64,000 nucleotides of DNA from Paraburkholderia kururiensis JCM 10599 = LMG 19447 (GCF_003986935.1 NZ_RJZE01000001.1:62001-126000); one strand, 5' to 3'. Shown: positions 41,807 through 51,012, counted from the stretch's first letter. Translations and numbers: made by a program. Notes: a model not told the origin generated them from the letters alone.

Positions 41807-42091
41807 GGCTACCGCCTCCTCGTGATGCGAGCGATGCGGTCTGCGGGACGGCAGCACGCCGCGCCCATCGTTTTCGCATCTGAACAGACTCAAGCCTCGC
41901 GCGAGCGTGTTCCGTCCCCGTTGACGTGGATCAAGCAGGCCCAGCACGCTGTGGACGCCGTGCAACATGGCGGCCCGCCGCCCTTTGCCTCACAATCACG
42001 GGCGTGCCGCCGCAGCCGGCTTTCATCGGGCTGTCGGCGTGCGGCATTACTGTCCAGCGGTTCCCTTCCCGTTCTCGTCGTGCTGTGCATC

Positions 42092-43750
42092 ATGTCTCTT
42101 GATTTCGTGCGTTCCCCGCTGTCCCGCTGCATGGCCCGACGTTCGATGGCGCGCTTGCCCGCCGCCGCTTTCGCCTTCTGGCTCGCGCTCACGCTTGCCG
42201 GTTGCGCGGCGCCGCCTGCCCGGCCAGCCGTTGAAGCCGCGCCGGCGCATGACGTGGTCGGCCTCTTCCCGATGGACGCGTACGACCAGAACGTGGACCA
42301 CTGGATCGACCCGCACGACGCGGCTTACGACCGTCCCTTTCTCTCCGCCGCGCAGCAACGTGCGCATGAAGAGGCGCTTTACGCGCGCTATTTCGGCGCA
42401 GGCTCAGGTGCCAGCTCAGGTGCCAACTCAGGCAGCAACTCAGGCAACAGCACGGGCAGCGGCGCCGCCAATGCCACTGCGCCCTCGCCGTGGAACCCTG
42501 CGTATATCGAACAGGTCGTCTATCGCGACGGCGGCGACGCCATTGCCGCATTGCAGCGCCGGCGCCTCAGCTGGTTCGACAACCGCGAGCGCACGGGCCG
42601 CCATATCGGCTACGGCCAGAACTTCCGGCCGCATACGGCTGCATGGATCGATGCCATTGCGAAGAACATGAACGTGGCGCAGTTCGAGGGCGCGCCGCAT
42701 TACGCCGGCTCGCAACGCGCGATCGCGACGGGCAATCTGCTGGTGCGCGAACTGCCTACCATGGACCCGTCGTTCTACGACTGGCACATCGCAGGCGAAG
42801 GCTATCCCTTCGACAACTTGCAAATCTCGGCGGTGCGTCCGGGCACGCCGCTCTATGTGCTCGGCAGTAGCGCGGACGGCGCGTGGCGTTACGTGCAGAC
42901 ACCCGACCTGCAAGGCTGGGTGCAAAGCGATCACGTGGGTACGGTGGACGACGCCTTCGTGCTGGCCTGGCGCGCCGCTGCGGGCAAGATGTGGGGCGCG
43001 GTGATCGCGGCATCCGCGCCCGTGAGCGACAGCCAGGGCACGTTCCGCTTCAATGCGCCTGCGGGCAGCCTGCTGCCGTTGCAAGCCGCTGCTTCGAGTT
43101 CAGCTGCGGGTTCAGCGTCGGCCAACACGTGGAACGTGCTCGTGCCCGCACGCGACATCGACGGCCGCGCCGTGATTCGCACGGCCACGCTCGACGCATC
43201 GCAGATCGCGCCCATGCCGCTCGCCGCGACGCCGCGCAATCTCGCGATGCGGCTCAAGAACCTGATAGGCCGCCCGTATGGCTGGGGCAATACGGGGTTC
43301 TATAACGACTGTTCTTCTGAACTCCAAAGCGTCTTCGCAGCGTTCGGCGTGTGGCTGCCGCGCCATTCGTCCACGCAGATGAGCGCCGGCCGCATGACCG
43401 ACCTTTCCGACGCCTCGCCCACAGAACGCCTCGATTACCTCGCGCATCACGGCGTGCCGATGCGCACGCTCATCTACATCGGCGGCCATGTGATGCTGTA
43501 CCTCGGCAACACCACGCGCGACGGGAAAGTGGTGCCTGTGGTGTATCAGGACGTGTGGGGCCTGCGTCCCGCCGACAACAGCCGGCGCGCGGTGATTGGC
43601 GGCTCCGTGATCCTGCCGCTGCTCGCGCGCATTCCCGAAGACCCGTCGCTCGAATCGCTGGCGGGCACGCCTACGTTTCAGATTTCTGTGATCGGTGGGC
43701 CCGATGAAGGCGGGCCGTCGCAAGGCGATGAGGACAATCCTGCGAGTTGA
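42092..43750 (+). CDS. SH3-domain NlpC/P60 (C40) lipoprotein
   Basis: A 552-residue predicted cell-wall peptidase. A basic N-terminus and LALTLAGC lipobox are followed by a Ser/Gly/Asn linker (about residues 108-133), an N-terminal NlpC/P60-associated domain with HIGYGQNFRPHTAAW, an SH3b-like region around TPLYVLGSSADGAWRYVQTPDLQGWV, and the catalytic C40 domain with GNTGFYNDCSSELQSVF (Cys) and GGHVMLYLG (His). It should cut peptidoglycan stem peptides. The start is uncertain: no good ribosome-binding site precedes 42092, and ATG codons just downstream still retain the lipobox. The stop falls in a tandem repeat. Confidence 0.86.
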   Translation: MSLDFVRSPLSRCMARRSMARLPAAAFAFWLALTLAGCAAPPARPAVEAAPAHDVVGLFPMDAYDQNVDHWIDPHDAAYDRPFLSAAQQRAHEEALYARYFGAGSGASSGANSGSNSGNSTGSGAANATAPSPWNPAYIEQVVYRDGGDAIAALQRRRLSWFDNRERTGRHIGYGQNFRPHTAAWIDAIAKNMNVAQFEGAPHYAGSQRAIATGNLLVRELPTMDPSFYDWHIAGEGYPFDNLQISAVRPGTPLYVLGSSADGAWRYVQTPDLQGWVQSDHVGTVDDAFVLAWRAAAGKMWGAVIAASAPVSDSQGTFRFNAPAGSLLPLQAAASSSAAGSASANTWNVLVPARDIDGRAVIRTATLDASQIAPMPLAATPRNLAMRLKNLIGRPYGWGNTGFYNDCSSELQSVFAAFGVWLPRHSSTQMSAGRMTDLSDASPTERLDYLAHHGVPMRTLIYIGGHVMLYLGNTTRDGKVVPVVYQDVWGLRPADNSRRAVIGGSVILPLLARIPEDPSLESLAGTPTFQISVIGGPDEGGPSQGDEDNPAS

Positions 43751-43800
43751 ACCTTCGTTGAGCCTTCGTTGAACCTTCGTTGAACCTTCGTTGAACGTCG
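43746..43800. repeat. 11-bp tandem repeat at the NlpC/P60 stop codon
   Basis: Five consecutive 11-mers of GTTGAACCTTC occupy 43746-43800; the second has one change and the fifth differs at its end. The TGA of the first unit is the stop of the upstream gene. Confidence 0.85.
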
Positions 43801-44205
43801 GGGATGCCAGGCGCCTCGCAAGCGCCCTATGATCGGCTCGCCTGCCGATAGCCGCTTCGCCGTCAGGCGCACGAAAGCCCATCCGCCACGCTGCGCATCC
43901 GCCCCCGCTTACCAGCCCTTACCTTTCCTCGCCGCGCAATGCCTTGCGCTTGCCGGCACACGCCCTGGAAGCGCGATGCGTGATGCCGGCTGGCGTCACG
44001 CTGCTTCCCCGCTGGACTCTCTCCACTGCATGCCGGGCCATGCGACACCGCCCTCTGCCGATCCTGTGCCGATCATGCCGCGTTATTAACCGATTAACGG
44101 TGCGTAACGCAACGGCAACCGATCACAACAACAACTTCACTATGCTGCGCCTCATTCGACGGTGAACTGCCGCCGACTACCTGTCCCCGTCCAGGAACAT
44201 CTGCC
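43801..44205. other. Non-coding stretch before the small hypothetical gene
   Basis: This 405-bp stretch holds no gene that I can support. Around 44084-44110 the sequence becomes AT-rich, with a TTAACCGATTAACGG motif and GTAACG, then AACAACAACTT. A promoter for the gene at 44206 probably lies there. Confidence 0.4.
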
Positions 44206-44583
44206 ATGTACCACCTGATGACAATGGAACCCGTGCACGAAGCCGGCACGGTTGCGGTGCGCTTCACGATAGAAGGCCGGTCTTCCGTATTGGGCGCCGC
44301 CGACGTGGACACGCTCATCGAAAAGCTCGTCGAACTGCGGGCCGGCATGTCGCCCGCTCATTCCATGACGCCCGTGCCCTCGCACAACTATCCGCTCGAA
44401 GTGGACCCCAGCTGGCACGTGGACCGCACGCCGCTTTTCGATGGCCCCGTGCTCATGTTGCGCCACGCCGGCATGGGCTGGACGGCGTATGCACTGCCTG
44501 CGCGGAGCCTTTGCCAGCTCGTCGACGCGCTTGAAATGCAACCCGCTCCAGCCGCATTCGCCGCCCACCCCGTGATGAATTAG
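44206..44583 (+). CDS. Hypothetical protein
   Basis: A 125-residue soluble protein, unrecognised. It begins MYHLMTMEPVHEAGTVAVRF and has IEGRSSVLGAADVDTLIEKLVELRAG, HNYPLEVDPSWHVDRTPLF and LRHAGMGWTAYALPARS. Codon use looks like that of its neighbours, and the shadow frames are poorer, so it is probably real. It stands alone between two non-coding stretches. No motif suggests a function. Confidence 0.65.
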   Translation: MYHLMTMEPVHEAGTVAVRFTIEGRSSVLGAADVDTLIEKLVELRAGMSPAHSMTPVPSHNYPLEVDPSWHVDRTPLFDGPVLMLRHAGMGWTAYALPARSLCQLVDALEMQPAPAAFAAHPVMN

Positions 44584-44990
44584 TGCTGTTGCGTTGGAGC
44601 GCTGCAGGTCGTTCACGCGTGGCGATGACGGGCCATGAGCGCGTAGAAACGCCGTGCTGCTTCTGTCCGCTGCCACCCGCTACCGACGCCCGGCGGACGG
44701 CCGGTGATGTGCCTTGTTGCGTCGCTGGAGTTGACCATGGTGCGAAGTGTCATTCCCGGTGTACTGACAGTGTGGCTGCTCAACACGAAAGACGCCCTGC
44801 ATAGGGATGCGTTCAACCGCGAGAACGAAACCCGCTGGCACGCCGCAACCTTTCACATGCGCCATTCGATTCCCGCTGAACGCTATGCGCCGCGCCCGCA
44901 CTGCGTTCCTCCCGCCTCTCAGGCGTATTCGTTCGTGCGGCAAACGGTCGGGTACCACCCGAACCTTCTGCCGCCTTCTTACCGGTCAAC
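44584..44990. other. Non-coding stretch upstream of bamA
   Basis: This 407-bp stretch shows only weak open frames with atypical composition. It should hold the promoter of the bamA-lptD pair. No clear ribosome-binding site is visible directly before the bamA ATG. Confidence 0.4.
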
Positions 44991-47312
44991 ATGAAGTCCA
45001 GATTCCTAGCCAGGTTCATGACGCCACGCGTCGACATCGCGATTGCGGGCGCCATCGGTGCTCTCGCAGCGCCCGCCGCGCATGCCACCACGCCCTTCGT
45101 CGTTCAGGACATCCGCCTTGAAGGACTGCAGCGCGCCGAGCCCGGCACGGTGTTTTCCTATCTGCCCATCAAACAGGGCGATACGTTCACCGACGACAAG
45201 GCATCCGAAGCAATTCGCGCGCTGTACGACACCGGCTTTTTCAACGACGTGAAGATCGCCACCGAAGGCAATGTCGTGATCGTGCGCGTGGTGGAACGCG
45301 CGGCCATCGGCACGATCGACTTTTCCGGGCTGCACGAGTTCGACAAGGACAACCTCACGAAAGCGCTGCGCACGGTGGGGCTTTCGCAGGGCCGCAACTA
45401 CGACCGCGCGCTCGTGGACCGCGCCGAACAGGAACTGAAGCGCCAGTACCTCACGCGCGGCTTCTACGCGGCAGAGGTCACCACCACGGTCACGCCGATC
45501 GACCGCAACCGCGTCGCCATTCTCTTTGCCGTAATCGAAGGGCCGAGCGCAAAGATCCGCCAGGTGAACTTCATCGGCAACAAGGTGTTCGACGACAGCG
45601 TGCTGCGCGACCAGATGCAGGAGTCCACGCCGAACTGGTTCTCCTGGTACACGAAAGACGACCTCTATTCGAAGGAAAAGCTCACGGGCGATCTGGAGAA
45701 CGTGCGCTCGTACTACCTGAACCGCGGTTATCTGGAGTTCAACATCGAATCCACGCAGGTCTCCCTCTCGCCGGACAAGAAGGACATGTACCTCACCGTC
45801 ACGGTGCACGAGGGCGAGCCGTACACGGTCTCTGGCGTCAAGCTCGCGGGCAACCTGCTGGGCCGTGAAGCGGAGTTCGACAAGCTCGTCGCCATCAAAC
45901 CGGGCGAGCGGTTCTCGTCGGAAAAATTGCAGGCCGCAACGAAAGCTCTCGTCGACAAGCTGGGCGAGTACGGCTACGCGTTCGCCACCGTCAACGCGGT
46001 GCCGCAGATCGACCAGGAACACCACAAGGTTGCCCTCGCACTCCAGGTAGACCCGGGGCGCCGCGTGTACGTGCGGCGCGTGAATATCGAAGGCAATACG
46101 CGCACACGCGACGAAGTGATTCGTCGCGAAATGCGGCAGTTCGAAAGCTCGTGGTTCGACTCGTCGCGCCTGACGCTTTCGAAGGACCGTCTCAATCGCC
46201 TCGGCTACTTCACCGACGTCGACGTGACGACCGTACCCGTGGAAGGATCGAGCGATCAGGTCGACGTGGACGTGAAGGTGACAGAAAAGCCCACGGGCAC
46301 CATTTCGCTGGGCCTTGGTTACGGCTCGGGCGAGGGGCCCATCATTTCCGCGGGCGTGACGCAGGACAACGTGTTCGGCTCCGGCAACACGCTCTCGGTG
46401 AACGTCAACACGGCCACGTCGTACCGAACACTGACCGTCACGCAGGTCGACCCGTACTTCACCGTGGACGGCATCAAGCGCATCACAGACGTCTATTACC
46501 GCACGACGGAGCCGCTCTACTACTCGAGCAGTTCGAGCTTCCGCATCATCGCGGCCGGCGCCGATCTCAAGTTCGGCATTCCGTTCTCGGAATCGGACAT
46601 GATCTACTTCGGCCTCGGCTTCGAGCAGGACCGGCTTGATACGGACTCGGCCACGCCGCAAACCTATATCGATTACGTGAAGGACTTCGGCCGCGTTTCC
46701 AACAACATCCCGCTCACGGTCGGCTGGTCGCGCGACGCGCGCGACAGCGCACTCGTACCCAGCCGCGGCTACTACGCGCAGGCCAACGCGGAGTACGGCA
46801 CACCCGCCGGCACCACGCCGTACTACAAGGCCGACGTGCAGGGCCAGTACTACTACTCGTTCGCGCGCGGCTTCGTGCTGGGCCTGAATTTCCAGGGCGG
46901 CTACGGCAATGGTCTGAACGGCAAGGCGTACCCCATCTTCAAGAACTATTACGCGGGCGGCATCGGGTCGGTGCGCGGCTACGAGACCAGTTCGCTCGGC
47001 CCGCGCGATACGAGCACGGGCGACCCGATTGGCGGCTCGAAGATGATCGTGGGCAACATCGAAGTCACGTTCCCGCTGCCAGGCACAGGCTACGACCGCA
47101 CGCTGCGCGTGTTCACGTTCCTGGACGGCGGCAACGTGTGGGGCTCCGAAGGCAACAGCACAGGGGCGAACGGACTGCGCTACAGCTACGGCATAGGCCT
47201 CGAATGGATCTCGCCCATCGGTCCGCTGAAACTCGACTTCGGTCTGCCCGTGGTGCGGCATGCGGGCGACCAGTATCAGAAGTTCCAGTTCCAGATTGGC
47301 ACGTCGTTCTGA
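44991..47312 (+). CDS. bamA: BamA-type outer-membrane assembly factor (probable paralogue)
   Basis: A 773-residue Omp85 protein. A signal peptide ends near APAAHA. Five POTRA repeats (about 35-430) begin FVVQDIRLEGLQRAEPGTVFSYLPI. The barrel has the VRGYE motif (IGSVRGYETSSLGP) and ends FQFQIGTSF with terminal Phe. BamA inserts beta-barrel proteins. The standard Burkholderiales bamA sits between rseP and lpxD; neither is here, so this is probably a second copy. lptD follows directly, making a pair of outer-membrane machines. Confidence 0.92.
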   Translation: MKSRFLARFMTPRVDIAIAGAIGALAAPAAHATTPFVVQDIRLEGLQRAEPGTVFSYLPIKQGDTFTDDKASEAIRALYDTGFFNDVKIATEGNVVIVRVVERAAIGTIDFSGLHEFDKDNLTKALRTVGLSQGRNYDRALVDRAEQELKRQYLTRGFYAAEVTTTVTPIDRNRVAILFAVIEGPSAKIRQVNFIGNKVFDDSVLRDQMQESTPNWFSWYTKDDLYSKEKLTGDLENVRSYYLNRGYLEFNIESTQVSLSPDKKDMYLTVTVHEGEPYTVSGVKLAGNLLGREAEFDKLVAIKPGERFSSEKLQAATKALVDKLGEYGYAFATVNAVPQIDQEHHKVALALQVDPGRRVYVRRVNIEGNTRTRDEVIRREMRQFESSWFDSSRLTLSKDRLNRLGYFTDVDVTTVPVEGSSDQVDVDVKVTEKPTGTISLGLGYGSGEGPIISAGVTQDNVFGSGNTLSVNVNTATSYRTLTVTQVDPYFTVDGIKRITDVYYRTTEPLYYSSSSSFRIIAAGADLKFGIPFSESDMIYFGLGFEQDRLDTDSATPQTYIDYVKDFGRVSNNIPLTVGWSRDARDSALVPSRGYYAQANAEYGTPAGTTPYYKADVQGQYYYSFARGFVLGLNFQGGYGNGLNGKAYPIFKNYYAGGIGSVRGYETSSLGPRDTSTGDPIGGSKMIVGNIEVTFPLPGTGYDRTLRVFTFLDGGNVWGSEGNSTGANGLRYSYGIGLEWISPIGPLKLDFGLPVVRHAGDQYQKFQFQIGTSF

Positions 47313-47355
47313 CGCGTCTGAACCTCATTCATCCGCCACTGCCTCGCCCATTGAT

Positions 47356-49710
47356 TTGCAATCCCCATCGTTACACCGCCGCAGGCCCCGCGTCAGAGTC
47401 TGGACGCTTCGACTTCCGCTGGACCTGCTGCTCGCCGCGCCTGCGTGCATGTTCTGCATGCCGGGCTCGGCGTGTGCCCAGCTCGCAGCGCAAGCTGCGC
47501 TGCCGTATCGCATGGACGGCGCGTGGGGGCTGCAACTCGCGCCCGAACTCGTGGAGCATCCGCTCGCGCCCGGCGCAAAGGCCGCGATATTCACGGGCAG
47601 CAGCGGCGCCACAGGCACCAGCAACACCGACCTTGCACTCAAAGGCAACGCGGACTTGCGCAGCGGCACGTCCGTAGTCAAGGCCGACGCGCTCCACTAC
47701 GACGTGGACACCGACATGGCCGATGCCTACGGCCACGTACAGATCACGCATGACGGCGACGTGTTCAGCGGGCCGGATGCCCATCTTCACGTAAGCGAGA
47801 CGGCGGGCACGATGAGCACGCCCGCCTACCATTTCACGCTGACGAACGGTTCGGGCCGCGCTTCACGAATCGACCTGATCGACGCGCAACGCGAGACCGC
47901 CTACGACGCGACGTACACCACCTGCAATTGCGTCGAAAGTCCCGCGTGGCATCTGCGCGCTTCGCGCCTCGATCTGGACCAGGGCGAGAACGAGGGCGTG
48001 GCGTACAACGGCGTGCTGTTTTTCGGCAGCGCACCGCTTTTCGCGTTTCCGTGGCTCGCGTTTCCGCTCAACGGCGAACGCGCCACAGGGCTCCTGCCGC
48101 CCACGTTCTCGCTCAGTTCGTCGAGCGGCTACGACTTCCAGTTGCCCGTCTATTTCAATCTGGCGCCCAATTACGACCTGACGCTCACGCCGCGCGTCAT
48201 GACTAAACGCGGCGCCCTGCTGACGGCCGACTATCGCTATCTGACAGCGAATTCTTCCGGCGCGCTCTCCATCACCTACCTGCCCTACGATGCGATCACG
48301 AAGACGAACCGCTATTCGTTTTCGTTCAAGCATCAGCAGACGCTGGGCGACGGACTTGCCGCGTATGTGAACTACAACCGCGTGTCCGATGCCGCGGTGC
48401 CGACGGACCTCGGTCAAAACGCCTTTGTACTGGGCTCGCAGACGGTGTTTCAGGAGGAGGCCGGCGTGACGTACAACCACGGTCCGTGGTCTGTGCTCGC
48501 ACGCGTGCAGGACTGGCAGTCGTTTACGACTTCGCCACCGTACAACCGCGAGCCCGAAATAGACGCGAAGTACACGCGCTACAACGTAGCAGGGTTCGAC
48601 TTCGGTGCAGATGCGAACGCTGCGCGCTTTTCGATTCCCGTCGGACATTCCACGCAGGGCGCGCGCTTCACGTTCGACCCCTACGTGAGTTACGCAATCC
48701 TGCATCCGGGCTGGTACGTCACGCCCAAGGTGCAATGGCACTTCGCGTCATACGATCTCAGCAGCATCGGCAGCAATGCCCCTGCAGGCCAGCCGAAGAC
48801 GTTCAGCTTCAACGTTCCCACACTGAGCTTCGATTCGGGCGCAACGTTCGAGCGCAACATTCGCCTCTTCGGCGTCGACATGATCCAGACGCTCGAACCG
48901 CGCCTCTACTACGTCTACACGCCTTACCGGAACCAGACATTCGCGCCCATCTTCGACACGGCGCCGCTCGACTTCGGGCTGGCGGAGATTTTCACGAGCA
49001 ACCGCTTCGTGGGCGGCGACCGCGTGTCCGACATGAACCGCGTGACGGCAGGCATCACGACGCGCTTTCTCGACGCCGCAACCGGCGCGGAACGCGCGCG
49101 CTTCGTGCTCGCCCAGGAATACTATTTCCGCACCACGCAGGTCACGATGTCCGGCGACATTCCGCCTTCGGCCGGTCCCTCCAACGTCATTGCGGGCGCC
49201 TCGTTCAACCTGGGCGACAACATGAGCGTGGAACAGGCCGTGGAATACGACCAGTCGAACAACGCGTTCGCGCAGGCTACGTCGGGCGTGAGCTGGAAGC
49301 CGGCCGACGGCAAGGTGCTCAACGCGGCCTACCTCTATGCGAAAGCGAACGCGACGCTTGGCGACGCAGCGGTGAACCAGATTCTGCTCTCGAGCCAATG
49401 GCCGCTCTCGCGCCGCGTTTCGGCGGTAGGCATGATCGATTACGACATGGGCGTTCACCGTACCGTGGCCGGACTGCTCGGCATGCAATACCAGGCCGAC
49501 TGCTGGGCCGTGAGCCTCGCCTTCGAGAAGTACACCAACACGAGCAGCACCAACACGCCGACGAGCGGCACACGCCTGCTGATGCAGCTGCAACTGAACG
49601 GCGTGAGCCGCATCGACAACGGACTGCTCCAGCAGTTTCGCGCGAGCGTTGCCGGTTATAGCGCGCCTGCCGTGCCGGATGCCGAATCGCGGTTCGCGAA
49701 CTATCCGTGA
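47356..49710 (+). CDS. lptD: LPS-assembly protein LptD (probable paralogue)
   Basis: About 784 residues. After a signal peptide ending SACAQ come the OstA-like jellyroll (VVKADALHYDVDTDMADAYGHV) and a 26-strand barrel, which places lipopolysaccharide in the outer leaflet. I chose a TTG at 47356 because it puts the signal peptide at the N-terminus; an ATG at 47260 inside bamA is the alternative. The mature protein lacks the N-terminal cysteine and the first of the paired C-terminal cysteines of E. coli LptD, keeping TTCNC and a single DCW. The usual surA/pdxA neighbours are absent, suggesting a second copy. Confidence 0.88.
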   Translation: MQSPSLHRRRPRVRVWTLRLPLDLLLAAPACMFCMPGSACAQLAAQAALPYRMDGAWGLQLAPELVEHPLAPGAKAAIFTGSSGATGTSNTDLALKGNADLRSGTSVVKADALHYDVDTDMADAYGHVQITHDGDVFSGPDAHLHVSETAGTMSTPAYHFTLTNGSGRASRIDLIDAQRETAYDATYTTCNCVESPAWHLRASRLDLDQGENEGVAYNGVLFFGSAPLFAFPWLAFPLNGERATGLLPPTFSLSSSSGYDFQLPVYFNLAPNYDLTLTPRVMTKRGALLTADYRYLTANSSGALSITYLPYDAITKTNRYSFSFKHQQTLGDGLAAYVNYNRVSDAAVPTDLGQNAFVLGSQTVFQEEAGVTYNHGPWSVLARVQDWQSFTTSPPYNREPEIDAKYTRYNVAGFDFGADANAARFSIPVGHSTQGARFTFDPYVSYAILHPGWYVTPKVQWHFASYDLSSIGSNAPAGQPKTFSFNVPTLSFDSGATFERNIRLFGVDMIQTLEPRLYYVYTPYRNQTFAPIFDTAPLDFGLAEIFTSNRFVGGDRVSDMNRVTAGITTRFLDAATGAERARFVLAQEYYFRTTQVTMSGDIPPSAGPSNVIAGASFNLGDNMSVEQAVEYDQSNNAFAQATSGVSWKPADGKVLNAAYLYAKANATLGDAAVNQILLSSQWPLSRRVSAVGMIDYDMGVHRTVAGLLGMQYQADCWAVSLAFEKYTNTSSTNTPTSGTRLLMQLQLNGVSRIDNGLLQQFRASVAGYSAPAVPDAESRFANYP

Positions 49711-49763
49711 CGAGACGGACGGCGACGTCGCTCATTCGAATGTCGCGGCATTGGCACACAGGC

Positions 49764-49943
49764 TTACCGCATGAAGAGCCTCAGCACGATGCCGAACAGC
49801 CCGAATCCGACGACAAGCGAAGCGACGAGGCCGACCAGGACGAGCGCCAGCACGACCGCGCCCTTGATGGAGCCCGCCTGCCGGCGCCAGCCGTGGCGCG
49901 ATTGCGGGCGCCTTGCGGCGCGAAGGGGCACGATGTGAGGCAT
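49764..49943 (-). CDS. Small single-pass membrane protein
   Basis: A 59-residue protein. A basic N-terminal half (RAARRPQSRHGWRRQ) is followed by one long membrane helix, GAVVLALVLVGLVASLVVGF, and ends RLFMR. No family recognised. AGGGA lies before the ATG at 49943; the frame continues upstream to 50009 without support. It converges on lptD. A PmrA-type repeat lies about 90 bp upstream, but oriented towards the other strand. Confidence 0.65.
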   Translation of the reverse strand: MPHIVPLRAARRPQSRHGWRRQAGSIKGAVVLALVLVGLVASLVVGFGLFGIVLRLFMR

Positions 49944-50033
49944 CAGAGGTCCCTGAGGGGATTGAACACGCAAGTGCATGATGGGAGCACGGCGAATGCC
50001 CGTTCCCATACCGACGTATACCCTGGTGCGCCG

Positions 50034-50050
50034 TTTAAGTTTCGTTTAAG
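50034..50050 (+). promoter_or_regulatory. PmrA/BasR-type box with possible -10
   Basis: TTTAAG-N5-TTTAAG (50034-50039 and 50045-50050) is an 11-bp-spaced direct repeat that matches the PmrA-box consensus YTTAAK-N5-YTTAAK exactly. TACATT at 50061-50066, ten bases after the box, could be a -10. Transcription would run rightward into the structured region ending at the 50192-50220 terminator. Confidence 0.55.
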
Positions 50051-50072
50051 TGGGTGGCCCTACATTCGACGG

Positions 50073-50220
50073 GCATTGCGTTGCCCCGCCTTGCACGGCG
50101 GTCTGTTCCGCAACGCCCCTCCTCCCCTGTGGAGACCAGAGCAGCAACGGCCGTTCGGCCCCCCTGTCCGCCAGGACCAGGGCCGATGTTAGGGACCCGG
50201 ATTTTCGGGTCCTTTTTTTT
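50073..50220 (+). ncRNA. Candidate structured small RNA
   Basis: About 148 bases from a predicted start near 50073 to an intrinsic terminator. No long coding frame with a ribosome-binding site fits. Several short hairpins can form: a GGGCA/TGCCC stem at the very 5' end, CCGCC/GGCGG, GGCC/GGCC around GTTC, and CCCTG/CAGGG around TCC/GGA. A PmrA-type box and a -10-like TACATT lie just upstream. The 5' end is inferred. Confidence 0.4.
50192..50220 (+). terminator. Strong intrinsic terminator, not adjacent to a gene end
   Basis: GGACCCG (50193-50199) pairs with CGGGTCC (50206-50212) and is followed by eight T (50213-50220). It is 480 bp beyond the lptD stop and 230 bp before the next start, so it probably ends a separate small transcript. 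Confidence 0.85.
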
Positions 50221-50446
50221 GCGGTCTTTCGTGAATTTCCGGCGAGCGTCGCGGAACAGGGCGTCGCCAGGCTTGTGCGGACGTGAGTGCCGCGCGACGG
50301 GAAGCGGTGCTTCTGGAAGGCCTTGCCCATCCGCATGCACCTTCTCAGCGACGCTGCCATACTGGCCATCGCCGCTCGCAGGCACGGCGACTCTCGTCGC
50401 CCCTCTTGCGTTCATCTCCTCACACCACCAAAAAACCACGCACCCC

Positions 50447-50767
50447 ATGAAGACATCGCGCCGTCACTTTCTGCATCACGTCATGGTCGTGGGCGCCGGC
50501 ATGGCACCGGCGCTCATCCTCAGCCGCACCGCACGGGCCGCCGACGAAAAGGTGAGCGAAAGCGACCCCACAGCGAAATCGCTGGGCTATGTGGAAGACG
50601 CCACACGCGTCGACAAGGCACGCTTTCCCGCCTACGCGGCCGGGCAACGCTGCGGCACCTGCTCGCTGTTCCAGGGCAAAAGCGGCGATGCGTGGGGTGG
50701 CTGCGTGCTGTTCGGCGCGAAGCTCGTGGCCTCCGGTGGATGGTGCAGTTCATATACGAACTCGTAG
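50447..50767 (+). CDS. High-potential iron-sulfur protein (HiPIP)
   Basis: A 106-residue periplasmic [4Fe-4S] electron carrier. Tat-type leader with SRRHFLHHVMVVGAGMAPALI and cleavage near ARAAD. Cluster cysteines are Cys69, Cys72, Cys86 and Cys100, in the HiPIP pattern C-x2-C-x13-C-x13-C (AGQRCGTCSLFQ, WGGCVLFG, GGWCSSY). Such proteins give electrons to terminal oxidases or photosynthetic centres. It stands alone, with a T-rich stretch downstream. Confidence 0.93.
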   Translation: MKTSRRHFLHHVMVVGAGMAPALILSRTARAADEKVSESDPTAKSLGYVEDATRVDKARFPAYAAGQRCGTCSLFQGKSGDAWGGCVLFGAKLVASGGWCSSYTNS

Positions 50768-50919
50768 CAGACGCGGACGCGCCCGGTTTTTTCGCACGGT
50801 CGGTCGAACGGCGCGATGAGGTGTAGCCAACCATTTGCCAACATTTTTCTTTCTAATGTCTTTCGTTTTTATTTTTGTTCGGCTCTAATGGCGCCTCCAC
50901 ACCTTGCCAGGAGACTTCC

Positions 50920-51012
50920 ATGAGCGACTTCATGCGCGGCGCTTTCACGCTGGGCGGTTGCATCAGCGCCTACACCTTCGTGGTCAGCGCCATCGAGTAT
51001 CTGGCGGGCTAG
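50920..51012 (+). CDS. 30-residue hydrophobic peptide
   Basis: A short frame encoding MSDFMRGAFTLGGCISAYTF followed by VVSAIEYLAG. AGGAG stands six bases before the ATG. The peptide is hydrophobic along almost its whole length, so it could span the membrane once. An AT-rich stretch upstream (50840-50880) may hold a promoter. Too short for firm assignment. Confidence 0.5.
   Translation: MSDFMRGAFTLGGCISAYTFVVSAIEYLAG

Noticed and set aside
43112..43882. Minus-strand frame reading through the 11-bp repeat (STKVQRR units)
   Set aside because: Opposite the NlpC/P60 gene; the repeat peptide follows from the DNA repeat alone.
44583..44994. Short plus-strand frames before bamA
   Set aside because: No ribosome-binding site, atypical composition and overlap among themselves.
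45006..47261. A 751-codon open frame on the minus strand
   Set aside because: It is fully antisense to bamA; its protein is Val/Arg/His-rich with no domain, typical of a shadow in GC-rich DNA.
50842..50880. T-rich stretch after the HiPIP gene as an intrinsic terminator
   Set aside because: No stable GC hairpin precedes the T-rich bases.
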